DNA of 64,000 nucleotides from Lateolabrax maculatus (taxonomy: Eukaryota > Chordata > Actinopteri > Acropomatiformes > Lateolabracidae), in contig CM062197.1 in NCBI GenBank assembly GCA_031216445.1, positions 1,568,501 through 1,632,500 on the forward strand, in the 5' to 3' direction. The notes below the pieces were generated by a model, which saw nothing but the letters and a program-made list of their open reading frames with translations, searched no databases and was not told the DNA's origin. Within the stretch, counting starts at the first letter, position 1, and every line of letters starts with the position of its first letter. This document shows, in pieces, positions 13,331 to 26,835 of this stretch. The position numbers and the translations under genes are program-made.

Positions 13331-16300
13331 TTGTATAAATTGGACTTAATCTTGCAACGTATATATAAGTATATGATATACAGTAAATGTACACTGAAGG
13401 AGTGGGATAAAATGATGACGATAACGAATGACTTTCCCTCATATTCACTACAACTAAGTCCTAAAATTAAATGTTTTACTTCATGTCGAGCGGACTTTAG
13501 TCCCCAAATGTGACTGTGTCCCCATAATGTGTTAACTTAGGCAGGCAGTAACAGTTGCTGTCTCTTCTTTTGCTGCTAGTTTTACAGTGACGTTACAGAA
13601 ACAGTTACAGAACCTATTACCTGTAATTCATCACACCCTAACAGTGCATCTCATGAAATAAGATAGGGATGGTTTTTGCTGTGTTGAGGTTTGAAAGTGC
13701 TGATCAAAGCAGCCACACTTTTCACTAAATTAAACAGAGAAAAAACAACTTGTCAGCGTCCACAGCAGGAGCTCTTTATTGATTTTCATGGCTCATTTCA
13801 GCCTCATTACTCATAGAGCTACCGTAAAACCAGAGCAGGAAACCTCAGAGGAGACGCTGCTGCCCACATGAAATTGCCAAAATCACCAGAGGAAAGTACC
13901 AAATCCCAAACCTAGTTGAGCGCCGATCAGTTTCAATTACAAAAGGTTTTCCGTTCAGTGTGGTATTGCTTCTGTGAACAACACTGACGGCAGGAGGGCT
14001 GCCCACTCACAATATGTTATCGTGCCATTTTTACACAGAGTGGTGGGGTGAGAGACGAGACAGAAGCTGTTGAGGACAACTGCCAAGTTAAATGTTCAAT
14101 CCACCCTCAGACAGTCTCTCTCTGTCTCTGGCAGGTTCCCATCATCATAGTTTTCACTCATTTCAGTTTATTTGGCTTGTAAAAGCGAAGTGAATGGTGA
14201 CCGTATCAATGGAGATTGGAAGCAGCACTTGAACTTTGGCAGAAGTTGACTGAGGGCTGGTGGTGCGGGCCATGTTTTAGCATCATTTGTTTCAGCAAAC
14301 GCCCAATAACGATATACACGATTATTTTTAAGGGATATTATTTGTGACTCAATCCTTGCATAGCAAACATGACCTAAAACTGAAATGGATGTTGCACTAA
14401 ATGACTGTCCAAAGATGCAAATGTTTGATATGAATGAAATATGAAAATCACCAGCAGAAATCTTTAGTGTGTTTTCATGCCTCTACTCGTGTTTACCATA
14501 GTGATGCACACACGTCTCAGCATATTCACGTCTTTGTCTGTGTGCAGTTGTGGGTGTGAAACAGCTCGGTGCTCTGGAGAGTTTAGTTGTTGAATGAATA
14601 ATGAGTTTAACGGTGAAATGAATTATGAATGAATGAAAGAAAGAATAGTGTTAACACGCAATGTTAAGACCCCTGAGTGTTCAAAATGACACAGGAATGT
14701 ACAGATATGTGAGGAATTAAAGGAGGGACCATGATGACATAAAACAAATATATATGCAGAAATAAACATTGCCACCTAGGTCTGATGCAGAAACACATGC
14801 AGAGCATAAGACATTTTGAATGGTAACCTAAAATATTGCTTCTCTTGACTTGCAGCTCAAGGGGTGAAAAAAAAGGCCTTAAATTACTTTCTAATGTTAA
14901 CATACATATAATAACACTCTAACAAGCTGCAATCCACCAGTCATTGCAAACTCATCCTGTGTGACCAACTTTTCTGTTTAAACCTACAAGACTTATTCTA
15001 AATTCTAGCAGACATGTAACAGTTCAATATTATTTCCATATTATGCTCAGCTGAACTTATGGGGGAATTTGTATAAAACCACACTCAAAGCATGTAGAAT
15101 ATTTCTCTTTGATAAAATGGAGCAGCCATTAAACAAAAACATGGAGTCTTGGGTTTGAATATTTAACTCATAAACATCATGTACCGTCAATGATGAGCTG
15201 GAACAAGATGATACAGAATCTGTATGATACACTCAGTTGAATAAGATGAATTTTCCAACATTGAAGCTACACTGAGAATTTAAAAATAACGGCATACAGG
15301 CTTCCTGCTGGGGACCGCACAACCAACGCAGCTATTAGTTGTGGTTTCCAGCAGAGTTTGCAATGTGAAAATTGTATAAAATTACCTGTTTCCTGGCCTG
15401 TAAAAAGTATTGAAGGTGGTTTGTTTCAAACCAACAATTTAAAACCACATGACACCAGTCGAGTTACATGTTTCCATTTGCGTTTTTGCATGACATGTAA
15501 AACGTTACACAGAACTTAAATCAATATCTGAGTACCTAAACTCAGTCTCTTTGGAAGCAGTTCAAAATTCAGCCATTTTTAAGGAATTTATTACCCAATC
15601 TGGCCTTTCATTTCAGAGAAACAAATATTTGAGAGAAAATCAAGACTTTCAGCTTTTCCTCTCTGAGCAGGCTATTCAATGCGAGCACTGAAAGTTTAAT
15701 GAATGGTTTAACAACACTATCTTGTTGAGTGCCAAGACATTGTTGTTATCAGGTTGAGAATAAATCAGACCAGCATGAGGCAATTCAAGGTGAGGGCAAG
15801 AACTGGGAAGAAGTAAGACTGAAACTTTGCTTTTAAAAACCTCCATAGCTTCTGATCTGACGCACCAACACTCAGAGCTGTGAACACACTCCCGGTGAAA
15901 CACGCGACACAGATGGCGGGCTCACACCTTCGCCACCTCTGAGGCTCAAAGTGACTGAATAAATGGATGAAACAACAAAGGGAAAGAGACAGACCACCTT
16001 TGGGAAAAATTGGGTTTGATATTGGTGAAGCTGCACCTCCACAAAGCGAGGACAGAGCAACAAATGTAATCTGGGAGAAGACGTGGCTGCTTTTAAAAGC
16101 CAACACTGTTCACAATGAAACACGGCACAGCGAGGCAGCTTCAGCTGCGGGAGTTATGGACAGGGTGTAAACAGAGAGAGTTGTAGCTGTCAGGGAACTG
16201 AAGGACAGTCGCACTTTGTCTCTATGTGTCCATCAGCCAGAAAATTGCTTCCACACCAATCCACTGCTCTGCCGACCCAAAGTAGGTACATGTTCACTCC

Positions 16301-19255
16301 ATTAAGTCTGTGACCTACACACTTTTCATCTTTAAACCCATTGAAGAGGTTCCATAGTGTGTTATGCTGTGATTGCTGCAGCATAAATCGAGGGCTCTTG
16401 TTCCACACGTAGCTGCTGTGCAACATTTCATTGCGTTGCGTGATTGCAGAATAAATGCAGAACTTAAACTCGAGACCCAGCAGGACACGTTTGGAAGAGC
16501 TTCCCCTCATAATAACTGGGGTTCACTTCACTTTACAATTGACATTGAATTGATAATGAGGAAGATTGTTCTAAAATAAACATTGGGGAAAACATATCCA
16601 CTTCCACACTCATGATTGTTAACTAGAGATTAACACTGATACAGATTAAGAAACTTTGGCCGTATCGCTGTTGTTGTGGTCCTGCCAGATGTTGCCTTTT
16701 AGAGCTCATCCTCCTACAAACTTGTTTCCCACTGCACGAACACACTGGGCTGTGTAATGGAACTCAGCATGAGCTAAAAGGGTTACAGTGCAAACTTGAA
16801 TTTGGGCTGGTGCACACCTGAACCTTACTCCCAATCTGGCCTGAAGCTGCTGGAGTGTATCTTTAGCTGCACAGCCAATGTAGCAGCTAAGAATTACATT
16901 CGTAGTGGATGATTCTGCACCTCAGGATCTATGTCCAATGCCAATGCGTTCAGTGCAGAATCAACTTTATCCCTTTTATTAACTGTAACCACCATCTTTT
17001 CTTAACCTCAATCATGCATCATACCACAGCTGCCATGTGCAGGAATCTCTAGAAAGCGAGAATTTTTAATACTGTTGGTTTAAAAACAACATTGACATTG
17101 AACAGACACAGACACAGACAAAGTTCTTGTCTGCCGATTGTGTTGCGTGGGGAAATGAATAAAATCCAAAACGCCCATTGACCTTATCCAACGGCAACTC
17201 CACAGAATAAATACTGAAGAATTTCTCTCACCAATAGAACTGAGGAAGTCATTTGAGAGTGCCATGAAATTCCCAATAAAAGCATAGTGGATTGTTGTAT
17301 TGTGACCTGATTTTATTATTATTATTACTATTAGTGGTAGGACGTACAGTGAAGCACATGATTATGAAATGTGTTAAAACTTAATTAACACATAACTGAA
17401 TCATGGTTTTTATATCTCTCAATACTGTGGATTCTGTCCTTGGTGAATACATCTACCGAGGTAACCGGCTGGTAACATACTCATTTAAAATTCAACATCA
17501 CATGTCAACATATGATCTCATATTTCAATCTCTCAAATGTACAGTATTTGTCATCATGATGATGTTGTAAAGTCTGACAGCTGATGCAGTTAAAACATCT
17601 GTCGTTTTCATGACAGCGCAATCGAACCACACTTCGCCAGGTTTAATCCAGATGGCTTCAGATTTCCATTCAACCGCTCCAAACACAGCAGGTGTGAAAG
17701 CGCCTTCATTCCCCACTGAAAGGGATTAGAACAGTCAGTCACACAAAGAAAACATGTCTGCTCAATGAACAAGCCTGAGGATTGTTTGGAATTTCTGCTT
17801 GTTCTGCTTCCAATCTCATTTTTCCTTATTGATTCAGAGACTGGTGGTGGTGAGTATTATCAAAAATAGTTTTTTATTGTGGCACAGAAAGACTACAGCC
17901 TTGTTCTGAAAGTAGGACAATCCTTTCCACAAACACACTCAACCAGCAGTGGGATGGCAAAAAGAAATAAAGGAATACAATGCTGGTAAATCGTGAACAC
18001 CTGCGATTTATATGGTTTTACATCAGCTGAGGATTGGAGAAGGTCTGGAACAAAAACCTAAAAACCACCTTTTCTTACCAGTGTGCTGCTTTCAGTCGGG
18101 ATTCAGGTCGTTCTCAAAATGCAAAACACACACACACACACACAATTATTAACACAAGTATGGGCACAGCTCACTTGCTCTCCACCAGGGTCACAAACAC
18201 ACAGACAGAAACACAACTCTGAAGGTTGAAATCTCAGTCCAAAAACCACAACATTTTTTTAGAAAATGGTTAAAGTACAGCAGTCTTTCATCTTGCGAGT
18301 TGCAAGGCTTTGCTGCAAAACCTGTATTGTTAGTCATCTTCATAAAATGAGAAAAATACAGTGCAAAATTGTACATGGAATTAAATGTCATATTTCCAAG
18401 GACCCTCAGTGGTCTGATGAAGAAAACCCAGTATGATTTGTAATTTCAATAAAAGTTCAACTTCCTTTTCAGAAATATGGACCCAGGGGTGTTAACAGGA
18501 GCCAATGAAATGCTGTCTGTGCCCAAGCTGATGTAAGCCACTTTACAGAGTGACTCGCTGATTTGCTGTCAACTGGCTCACAGTTTATCGTCAACGTGAC
18601 TTGCAGGGTGGCTGTCTGGCTGACTGTGTAGCCAGCTTACTGCGCCACAGTCAGTCAGTTTGACTGAACGCCTGGCTCGATGGTGTAGGTGAACAAACTG
18701 CAGCACACACGCTCTGACTGCCTGGGTGAAAAAATGATGATTGGGTTGTGTTTTTTTATTTTTTTGATCACTTAATTGTACAGTGTATTAAAGGACTAAG
18801 GTTTTGCACTGCCCAACAAGCCACCTTTCATTTGGTTGTATTGCATAAATAAACCCAAAGACAAAAAAAACCTAACACAGGCAACAAACCATACGCCCAG
18901 TGAGAGAGAAAACACCAGACTGAAAGGAGAAGGGCAGCCCATACAGGAAGTTAAGATATCTGCCACAAATCCTTCAATCCTTCAGAGGGATGCTAGTTTA
19001 TGATCATACAGTATGTGGTTAGTTTGGTAAGTTTCTATGTGAGATCAAAAACAAAATAATGCAGCAATAAAAAAAAAAGACGTGACTATTAAAACAAGTT
19101 TTGTTGAGGAAAACTAGTATAAAATAGTTTAAATAAACATAAGTCAGCTGCATGCATCTGTCCCGGTGAGGCTCAGCACCACGGACAGCGGCCACCTCCA
19201 GAAGGCTCAGCGGTGGAAGGTGAAACCTTGACTCACAAACAGCTGCAGGGCGCGT
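13331..19255. other. gene-free stretch
   Basis: No supportable gene on either strand. A (CA)n tract is at 18127-18144. Overlapping frames at 15676-16580 have no domain and no splice-consistent structure. Confidence 0.6.
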
Positions 19256-19850
19256 ATCCATCAACACTGTGTGAAAAGAATACTCAGACCTCAACAAATG
19301 TCCAGATGGGATTTTGCTAACACAGTTGGACATGATTTCTTCATGAAGTTTTTCGGTTCCTTGCAATCTCGTGGCACAGCTATGGGTAGGACTTTTCCCC
19401 AGTCCCGGCCTATGCTTGTCCTGCTACAGGTCTCTGGGAAGAGAAATCCATTCATAACCCACTCCAAAACACATTTTTGTCCAAGATGGATACATTGATG
19501 ATATCTTTGTCCTAAGAGAGAAAATAGAGGAGAGCAGACTGATTTTCTGGAATATAAAAATTCTACAAGTAACTCTCTTTCTTTCATTATGGAACAGTAT
19601 TTAATCTTTTAGATTTTAACACTTTAGTACTACTGAGACTACAATTTATTGCAACCTCTTAAACCCTAAAGAAACACACTTCTTAAAGCTGAGAGTAATC
19701 CCCCAAAACAGCCCATTCCAATTGGCCAATTCTTCAGACTGCAGGAACTGCTGTACTGTTCCAACTAAAGATGTTGAAATGAAAGATCATACATCTTTCC
19801 AGCCTATCAGGGGGCGCTCTGCCAGTTAACAAGTGCTATCACTACTTCCT
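19256..19850 (+). mobile_element. decayed Penelope-like reverse transcriptase fragment
   Basis: Plus-strand pieces in three frames match, in order, core reverse transcriptase motifs of Penelope-like elements. These are FFMKFFGSLQSRGTAMG ending at 19387, then AYACPATGLWEEKS with AYA starting at 19408, and GYIDDIFVL starting at 19488, the YxDD catalytic block. Two frameshifts separate them. A weaker piece NPPKQPIPIGQFFRL at about 19690-19745 resembles the downstream region. No intact open frame remains and no GIY-YIG domain is recognised. The Penelope assignment is from the motif style, not a search. Confidence 0.55.
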
Positions 19851-22440
19851 CACATATCACTTTCTCCACAGAATATTCTCCTTTGGCAAACTGGGTGAAA
19901 AACATGGTCTTAAAACATTAGAATGTCCTCAAAAGTGATCCATGTCTAATAATATCAGCTCCGTGCCTCCTTTGATTTAAAGATTCTTGTGATCTGAGGT
20001 GGTTTTCTAGTGTCAGAATGAATCAGTCTAACACTGTGTCCTGCCTGCAGGTTTTTCTGCTGTGTCTGCTGAGTTAGAACATTGTGCACAAAGTACTTTA
20101 TAAATCCACATACTGCTATGTATGATCCAATATCCAATAGATTTCAAATCCTGTTCAACAAACTGTACATGTGTTGACTATACATGTGTTCATCTTACCG
20201 TCACATTGCAACAGATATGAAGCATGAAAAACAGATTCATCGTCCTTATAGAAGATGTAAACTGAGTTTTCACAGACAAGGAAGTTGGTATTTATCAACC
20301 AAAGCATTGTAAACTCAGTCCATTATCCACAGGGATTACATCTATATAGGAAAAATATTCTGCTCCTCGCGATTTAGATCCAATGCCAAAGTTCACTACT
20401 GATGCAAAAAGTAGTGCAGCCTTTATATGTAGCAAGGCAGAAAGTAAGGATGTAGAGGTTGGTTTTTTGTTACAGAAACAAGCATAAACATAAATCATTA
20501 CTTCTTATGGTGCAGTAAAATATTTCTGTTCATAGGAAACATTGATTAAAGAGGGTCTGGAACCTTTTGTTATTTCTCCTTTTTCAGCTTAAAACCCAAA
20601 TTTTAATTTAGTCTTAAACTGTATATTTCAAGCTGCAACCATCTGGTAGCAAGAGGAGCTTTTTACCTTTAGGGGAAACTCTGCCTCACACACATGTCAC
20701 AACACACATGCATTATTAATAATGGTAGTACACCTCTTACTGCACTTTGTTCTGTGGGGGATTATGCAAGTTGAATAAAGCAGCTCACATGTGTCCTTCA
20801 TTACGCTGCTATTTGAAGGGTCCTTTCAGTATTTCCCCCTGAGGTAATAAAAATGAAAAACAATACACAGAACAAAATACAACAGGTTATCACACAAAGA
20901 ACCAAATTAGATAAATAAGATGTGCACTGAAGAGAACAGTTACTTGAATCACTGAGCCTGTCTGCATACGGGCACTGTATTCAATCAATCAGTGGCACAT
21001 GTAACACTGTGCCGGGATCTGCTGGAGTGTCATTTCTCTTCATTTTAGCTCTATATATCCTGTTATCTGTTAAAAGTTTGTTGGAGCATCGTGTGCCAGG
21101 TTGCTTCTCTGATACCAGATGTGTTGGCAAACTCCAGACAAATACATTTACCCACAAGTTAGCATCAGTAGCAGATGTTTCCTGGTGAGGGCAACTGAAT
21201 GGATTTACTGCTTCTGGCTCAAAATCACGTTTGTTTAAATCACCCGTGACGGGACAGGCAGCGAGTACGTGTGATCAGGAGGGAATGAATTTTCAAGACA
21301 TCTGTCGATTGATTTCAAATGTTTTTTGTGCAAAATTCTTTTTTGGGATCTTTAAGGATGCACTCATCCCCTAATCCAGAAACCTTCTTACATCTCACTG
21401 TTTTATTTTGAGATTTAAAGTATTAACCGTTAAGATTGTCGTGTGTGTGATGATTTGGCAACACATGGGGTTGCTGGCGACAAGTATGTGTACGTTTTTT
21501 AATAAAACAGGTCCCAGAATTCAATGAAATTAAGCACAGTAACGTTGGCGTACGAATCCTGTCACAGGCCCCTGGGCTTGGCTGAGCCCATCGGCACTTC
21601 TGCTCGCAGCAACCACACATCCACCGCCACAACGAACCGATTTACCTCCGCCCATAGTGATGCTGCCGCTAAGCCACACCTCACCTCAACAAACATACTG
21701 TACATGAATTCACTTCATTTATACTCCATCACATCTTTCAAATAACACCAACATCCCTCTCCAACAGTATGACATGTTTCAGCACAACTATAAACAGTTC
21801 TGCACCCCTGCAAACACTTCCACCAATACAACAGACCACACAGTCTAGAGCCATAATAACAAGCAACACAGTTAAATGGCTCCAAAATTCCACTTTGGTT
21901 GGATTTTTTTTCATTATAAAGGACGCCAGAGCTCATAACGTCACAACGCTGAGACACAAACCTGACCAATCAGTGTCAACAAATCTTACCATTCGCACCG
22001 AACTGGCCAATCAGTACACAGGATTTATGACATTAACCCAACCCTAAAAACGATAACCATCCAGAGGCCTGAAATTCAAAGCAGGTTTCAACATACCCAG
22101 GATATCTCTTCGTTATCTGGCTTCACTAAACCAAAGAAACGCCATCGAGCCGAGCGGTCACAGCCGTGGTTATCAACTCAGTAAGTCAACCAAGGGGCGC
22201 CGTTCAGCAAATGACCAATCACAAAGCCTACTGGCAGCAGAGTGGCATCATTTACAAACAAAGAGCAAACTATAATATTAGACAAATACAAAGAAGTTGA
22301 AGACATAATATCACTCAATACTATACTATATACTATACTAGCAATCCTGTCAGCAAACTCGATGCAAGAAAGTGAATCAGCTTAGTGTTGAACTATTCCT
22401 TTTGACTTTTATTAATTTAGGGATGTTTCATTGTCTTTTT
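19851..22440. other. gene-free stretch
   Basis: No supportable gene. The segment 22040-22250 (caggtttcaacatacccagg, then tatctggcttcactaaacca) looks repeat-derived from memory of fish repeats but no ends can be set. A chance frame of 92 codons occurs at 21769-22047. Confidence 0.5.
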
Positions 22441-22660
22441 CAGGAATGCATGGTTCCTGTAAAGTTGCCCACTACAGTACCACAGTCTGATCTGTTGGCC
22501 ACTGAGCACTTCAGGTGGGGGTTAAGTGTCTTGCTCAAGGGCACCTCAGTGGACGTAATAATAAGTGGAGATGCAAAAGCTTCTCTTTCACCTCCTGCAC
22601 CCAGATTTATCCTGCCAGAGCAGAGATCGTGCCAGCAGCTTCCAGGCACAGCCCCCCATA
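22441..22660 (+). repeat. degenerate dispersed teleost repeat
   Basis: It includes gggggttaagtgtcttgctc, then aagggcacctcagtgg, and cacccagatttatcctgcc. This phrase order recalls a widespread fish repeat. Related, more degraded text occurs at 30432-30640 and 51180-51350. Confidence 0.5.
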
Positions 22661-24056
22661 TCTAAGCTTTAGGCAACTAATATGTTTTTATTACATGAAC
22701 AGACTTCCACCCACTTTTTGAGGGACTCTCAGTCAGTTGAGGAGTTATTCCATCATTAGCTGCAAAGTAATTTGCTGTTCCACCAGATGTAATCCACAAA
22801 GGTCAACAGCTGTTTGGCTGTTTTAGCTCTATAATAAAATGGATGGATCATTTAGGAGAAAGGCAGCTGAGGGACTCAGTGACAATAGCCACTGTTTGTG
22901 TATAATAACAGGAGCTGAATGGGGGGGATAAAGGGCAGTCTGGCTCATCCGGCCGGCTGTGTTCAGGCCTGACCAGCAGCTGTGAGGGACAAAGACACAA
23001 GAACCGCGACGGAAAAACACACAATCCTTAATAACCGTAATGACTGTTGTTGCTCTGGACAGCAGCTTATACATCAGTTTGGGAAGCGGCTGGCAGACGG
23101 ACCCGAGCCACACAGGCAGCTCTGACTGTGTGAAGCTTAAACCATGTCGACGTCACAGCTGCCGGATTAGCTGTTCCATCACCTTTGAGGCCAAGCAAAC
23201 TAAAAATAGACTTTTTTTTTTTGACTGTATGAGACTGCAGGAACACTAGCACCTTTATTTTTACTAATGCATTCACGAGTTGTATGAAACTGTTCTTGAG
23301 TTTAGATCTTGTATTTCATAAAAAAACATTAATGTCACTTTATTTTATATACTTGTGCCAGTTTTCATTAATGTGTTTATTATATTAACAATTAACCAAA
23401 AGCACAATCTTTCTCTTTACCACACACTGGACATGGGTTGAAAACCCTTCCTGCACAGTGCCAGTACACATGATCCAGGCAGCATTCACTTTTCCCACAA
23501 CGCATATTTGGCAAAACTTATCTGAAGCATATAAATATAATTTCTAGGAGACAGAGTTGAGAAAGAAAGGTTAAACGTGGGGTGTCTGCACCGCTCGGCC
23601 AGTATGAGACACTGGATCTATACTACCTATATGTTGAGGTTAAGGCCACAGAAGCTTTGGTGTTCAAGGCTGTGGGAGCGTAGAATCCACCTACATTGGT
23701 GGTTTTGTTTTCACCCTCATGGGTTCCTGACTGCATTTTATGGGATGTGATAACCTTTTGGTTACGGTTAGGGAATGACCCCGTCCCTGGGGACAAGAGG
23801 GGAAAAGTCATCCCATGTAACGCATTCATTTTTGACAGAAACTTTTTCTAATTTTATCCAACCACCCCACATTTCACATTTCTTCAGGGGCTGACAGTGA
23901 TGGTGTGATGTTTGGAAAAACATCTGTCGCTTTTTCCTGTTTTTAATCTCAGCTTCTTCTCTCTGTTTATGAAGCGCTGACATTTGGAGGAAAAACCCAT
24001 CATGATATCATTTTGAGACATCTGTTGGTATTCGTTTTTGATTTTCTCTCTCTGTC

Positions 24057-24120
24057 ACACACACGCACACGCACACACACACGCACGCACGAACACGAAC
24101 ACACACACACACACACACCC
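24057..24120. repeat. compound CA-rich microsatellite
   Basis: CA units interrupted by CG and GAA changes over about 64 bp. Confidence 0.9.
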
Positions 24121-24629
24121 ACTCACTCACGCACGCCGAGGTTGCCATTGTGAATCCAGAGCACAGCGTGGCAATCCGTTAATTACACAGCTCCCAAAGT
24201 TCAATATTTCTGAGGCCATAACTACAAAGGAACGAATGAAATGTATAAATAATGAATTCGGCATTCTCTGTGATTAAAGCTGAATATCAAACCAATCAGA
24301 CGGTTGTTGCGGCAGCTATCTGATTATCATTCTCAGACTTTTTTTCCTGCTGGAGCGTTACTCACTCTCCTCAGCTTTCATGCTTAAAACACCAGGGAAA
24401 ACAGAAGTGGAGGAAAAAAAAGAATAAGCATGAAATATTTGCTATTCATGAGTTCATTTTATTCAGATTCCCCTCTGTGTGATAGTTCATATCTCGGCCT
24501 AATGTGGTTTCATGCAGACGAGCGTCTCGAGTGAGGCTCCGCAGTTGGTTTTGTCTGTGCGAGATGACTTTGAACTGTTTGCACAGAAAGTGCAAAAAAC
24601 GTAACTCTTTCTCACTCGCTGTGACTCGT

Positions 24630-24646
24630 GGGGGGGGGGGGGGGGG
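24630..24646. repeat. G17 homopolymer
   Basis: Seventeen consecutive G on the plus strand. Confidence 0.95.
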
Positions 24647-26577
24647 CAGATATGGGCCTGCATCACTTGACTCAGAGGAGCAACAGAAGATCAATTTAAA
24701 ACACTTTCTGTTTGCGCTCCAGCACCTCGGCCCTCCCACTGCACATGACTGTCTTTTGTTTGGAGCAAAACAGGCATTCGCTTTGTGTCATTCCTGTCCT
24801 CATTCTCAACGCTTTTCTCTTTTTCCTCCTCTTTTTCGTTGTCCTCTTTAGTTCCCTCCCACCTCCTCCACGGCCAAATCATCATTCCCTCTGCTCCTGT
24901 CCTTCTCCCTCTGTTCCTCCCTCTAAGTGTCAGATACAATTATTCAGACTGATGTATTCGAAGGAACAAGGAACTCGTTTAATACCAATCACCTAGACTT
25001 TATATTAAACAGCATTTAATTTATGCTGTCAAACATTTGGCTGTTGATGCCTCTTTCATGTACCAACCAAAGCCCAGACCACCACACATCAATAGGCCCA
25101 ATAGTGAAGGAAACATTGCTGGCTGTCAAAATACTGTAAACAATCAAATCAAAAATGTATCAGTTTGTGAAGCAAAACTATCTGCTGATCTTAATCTGAT
25201 TACCCATGCAGCTTTGAGACACTATCTTAAGGATTTACTTAATGTAAGACAATCGTGTCAGTATAAGATTTCCTGAATGCTGAGATTTAGTGTGGGAAAC
25301 ATCATTTTAAAGGGAGAGAAACACTGTTCACAGGGGGAACAAACCTCGAAACGAGACCGGTTCAGGGGCTGGACATTTCTAAGGACTCAGGACATGAAAA
25401 CGGATCCATCAGAGGACCTGAAGGCCTGACTGAACCTACGCCTGCAAGGGCATTTACTAACAGCAGTCTAACATTTTACATTTTCAACTACAAAAGAAAA
25501 GACCAAATATAAACAGCAGAAACACACAACACAAGGAAAGCATCAGAGAAAAAGATCTAGATATAATAAGCTTGCTTAGGAGGTCATGATATCACCAGGA
25601 CTTCTGTTCTGACTCTGTTTCTATTACGTTAGAAAAACCTGCTGAGGAGGTTGCTTTGTTTTCCAGAGGTGGGGTGGAAGCATCAGCATGCGGTCAGCAG
25701 AAGCTTATAGCTCTGAAATTCACTAGATGTTGAGCTTCACGTCCTCAGACAGACAACAGCCGAAGCCATTAATGCTGTTATTTGTTTAGAGGCTGATGAA
25801 GGTATTAAGGCAGCAGTGGGGAGGAAATAAGTTGGTAAATGAGAGGAAGGCCGGCTGTGATCTGCTCGGTTTGAGGCAAACAACGCTGACAGAGGATGTG
25901 CAAGATTGAATTTGCTGCAAATAGAGTACAAGGGTCTTTATTGTCAACATCTCAGATCCGAGGCATTTTCTTATTTACCTCATACCCGCACGCGGATAAT
26001 CAAGTTAAATGTGGAATCACAAACATCCTGACTGCATTTCCTCTTCACCCAGATAACAACATCATGACCTCCATGTGTCTGAAGCCATCAGCTGAACTGG
26101 TGACACTGATTTTCTTTCTCACCACACGTCACGTTAGATCTACTGCCTCATAGCCACAGCATGGGATCTGATTACTTCCATTACGTCAAGATGTAGTTTG
26201 AAATAACCAGCTGTAACATTTTCATAACCATAAACGTCTGTTTTGTAATGTATATGATAATAATGATGTAAGCAACAATGGAAATTAGACCCACTCGATA
26301 GCAGTGAGAGTTTGTCATGTGTTCATTTCATCCTCGAGATTTGAAAAGACAGATTTTTGAGAATAAATAACTGAACGCAATCAAGTGTTTGTTTGAGTCT
26401 TTTCCACATTACGTTAGAGGAAATCATCAGCCTGTGAATCAGAAAGTCGCACTGTGGCCATAGCAACATGTAAAGCTGAAGTGACAGACAGCAGGACCAA
26501 GAATAAACCTCAGCACGACACACTAATTACTGTCACTGGAGAAAGTTATCACATTCACATCATATATCTAGCAAAAA

Positions 26578-26835
26578 TGTCAAATATCCTCTAGTTTCAG
26601 CTTCTCAAATGTAGGGATTTGATGCTTTTTTCTATTCTAATTATCATTTTAACATTATAAATTCAATATTTCTGGGGTTTGGGACCTTTGGACGAACAAA
26701 ACAAGCAATGTGGCAGTGCCCCCTCAGGTTCTAGGAAATAGATTTTTTCAATATTTTGTGACCTTTTACAGACTGAACATTTAATTAGTTCATTAAAAAA
26801 CAAATCTACTGCAAAGATTTATCGACAGTGACAAT
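26578..26835 (-). repeat. dispersed AT-rich repeat, family X, reverse orientation
   Basis: The segment tcaaatatcctctagtttca, then gcttctcaaatgtagggat, tttctggggtttgggacctt and acaaaacaagcaatgtgg resembles the reverse orientation of a very common percomorph repeat. Copies in the opposite orientation lie at 50598-50800 and 58462-58720 and share the antisense of the same phrases (aaccaacagt, aacccaaa, gctggaaccagc). Confidence 0.6.

Larger units (their letters stand above)
22661..26577. other. gene-free stretch
   Basis: No supportable gene. It holds a CA-rich compound microsatellite at 24057-24120, a G17 run at 24630-24646 and a pyrimidine-rich stretch at 24790-24930. The segment 24150-24320 is non-repetitive and contains TTAATTA-type homeodomain cores; any function is untested. 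Confidence 0.55.

Noticed and set aside
16190..16579. Overlapping plus and minus frames around 15.7-16.6 kb suspected as a transposon remnant
   Set aside because: No transposase, integrase or reverse transcriptase motif could be read in either strand.
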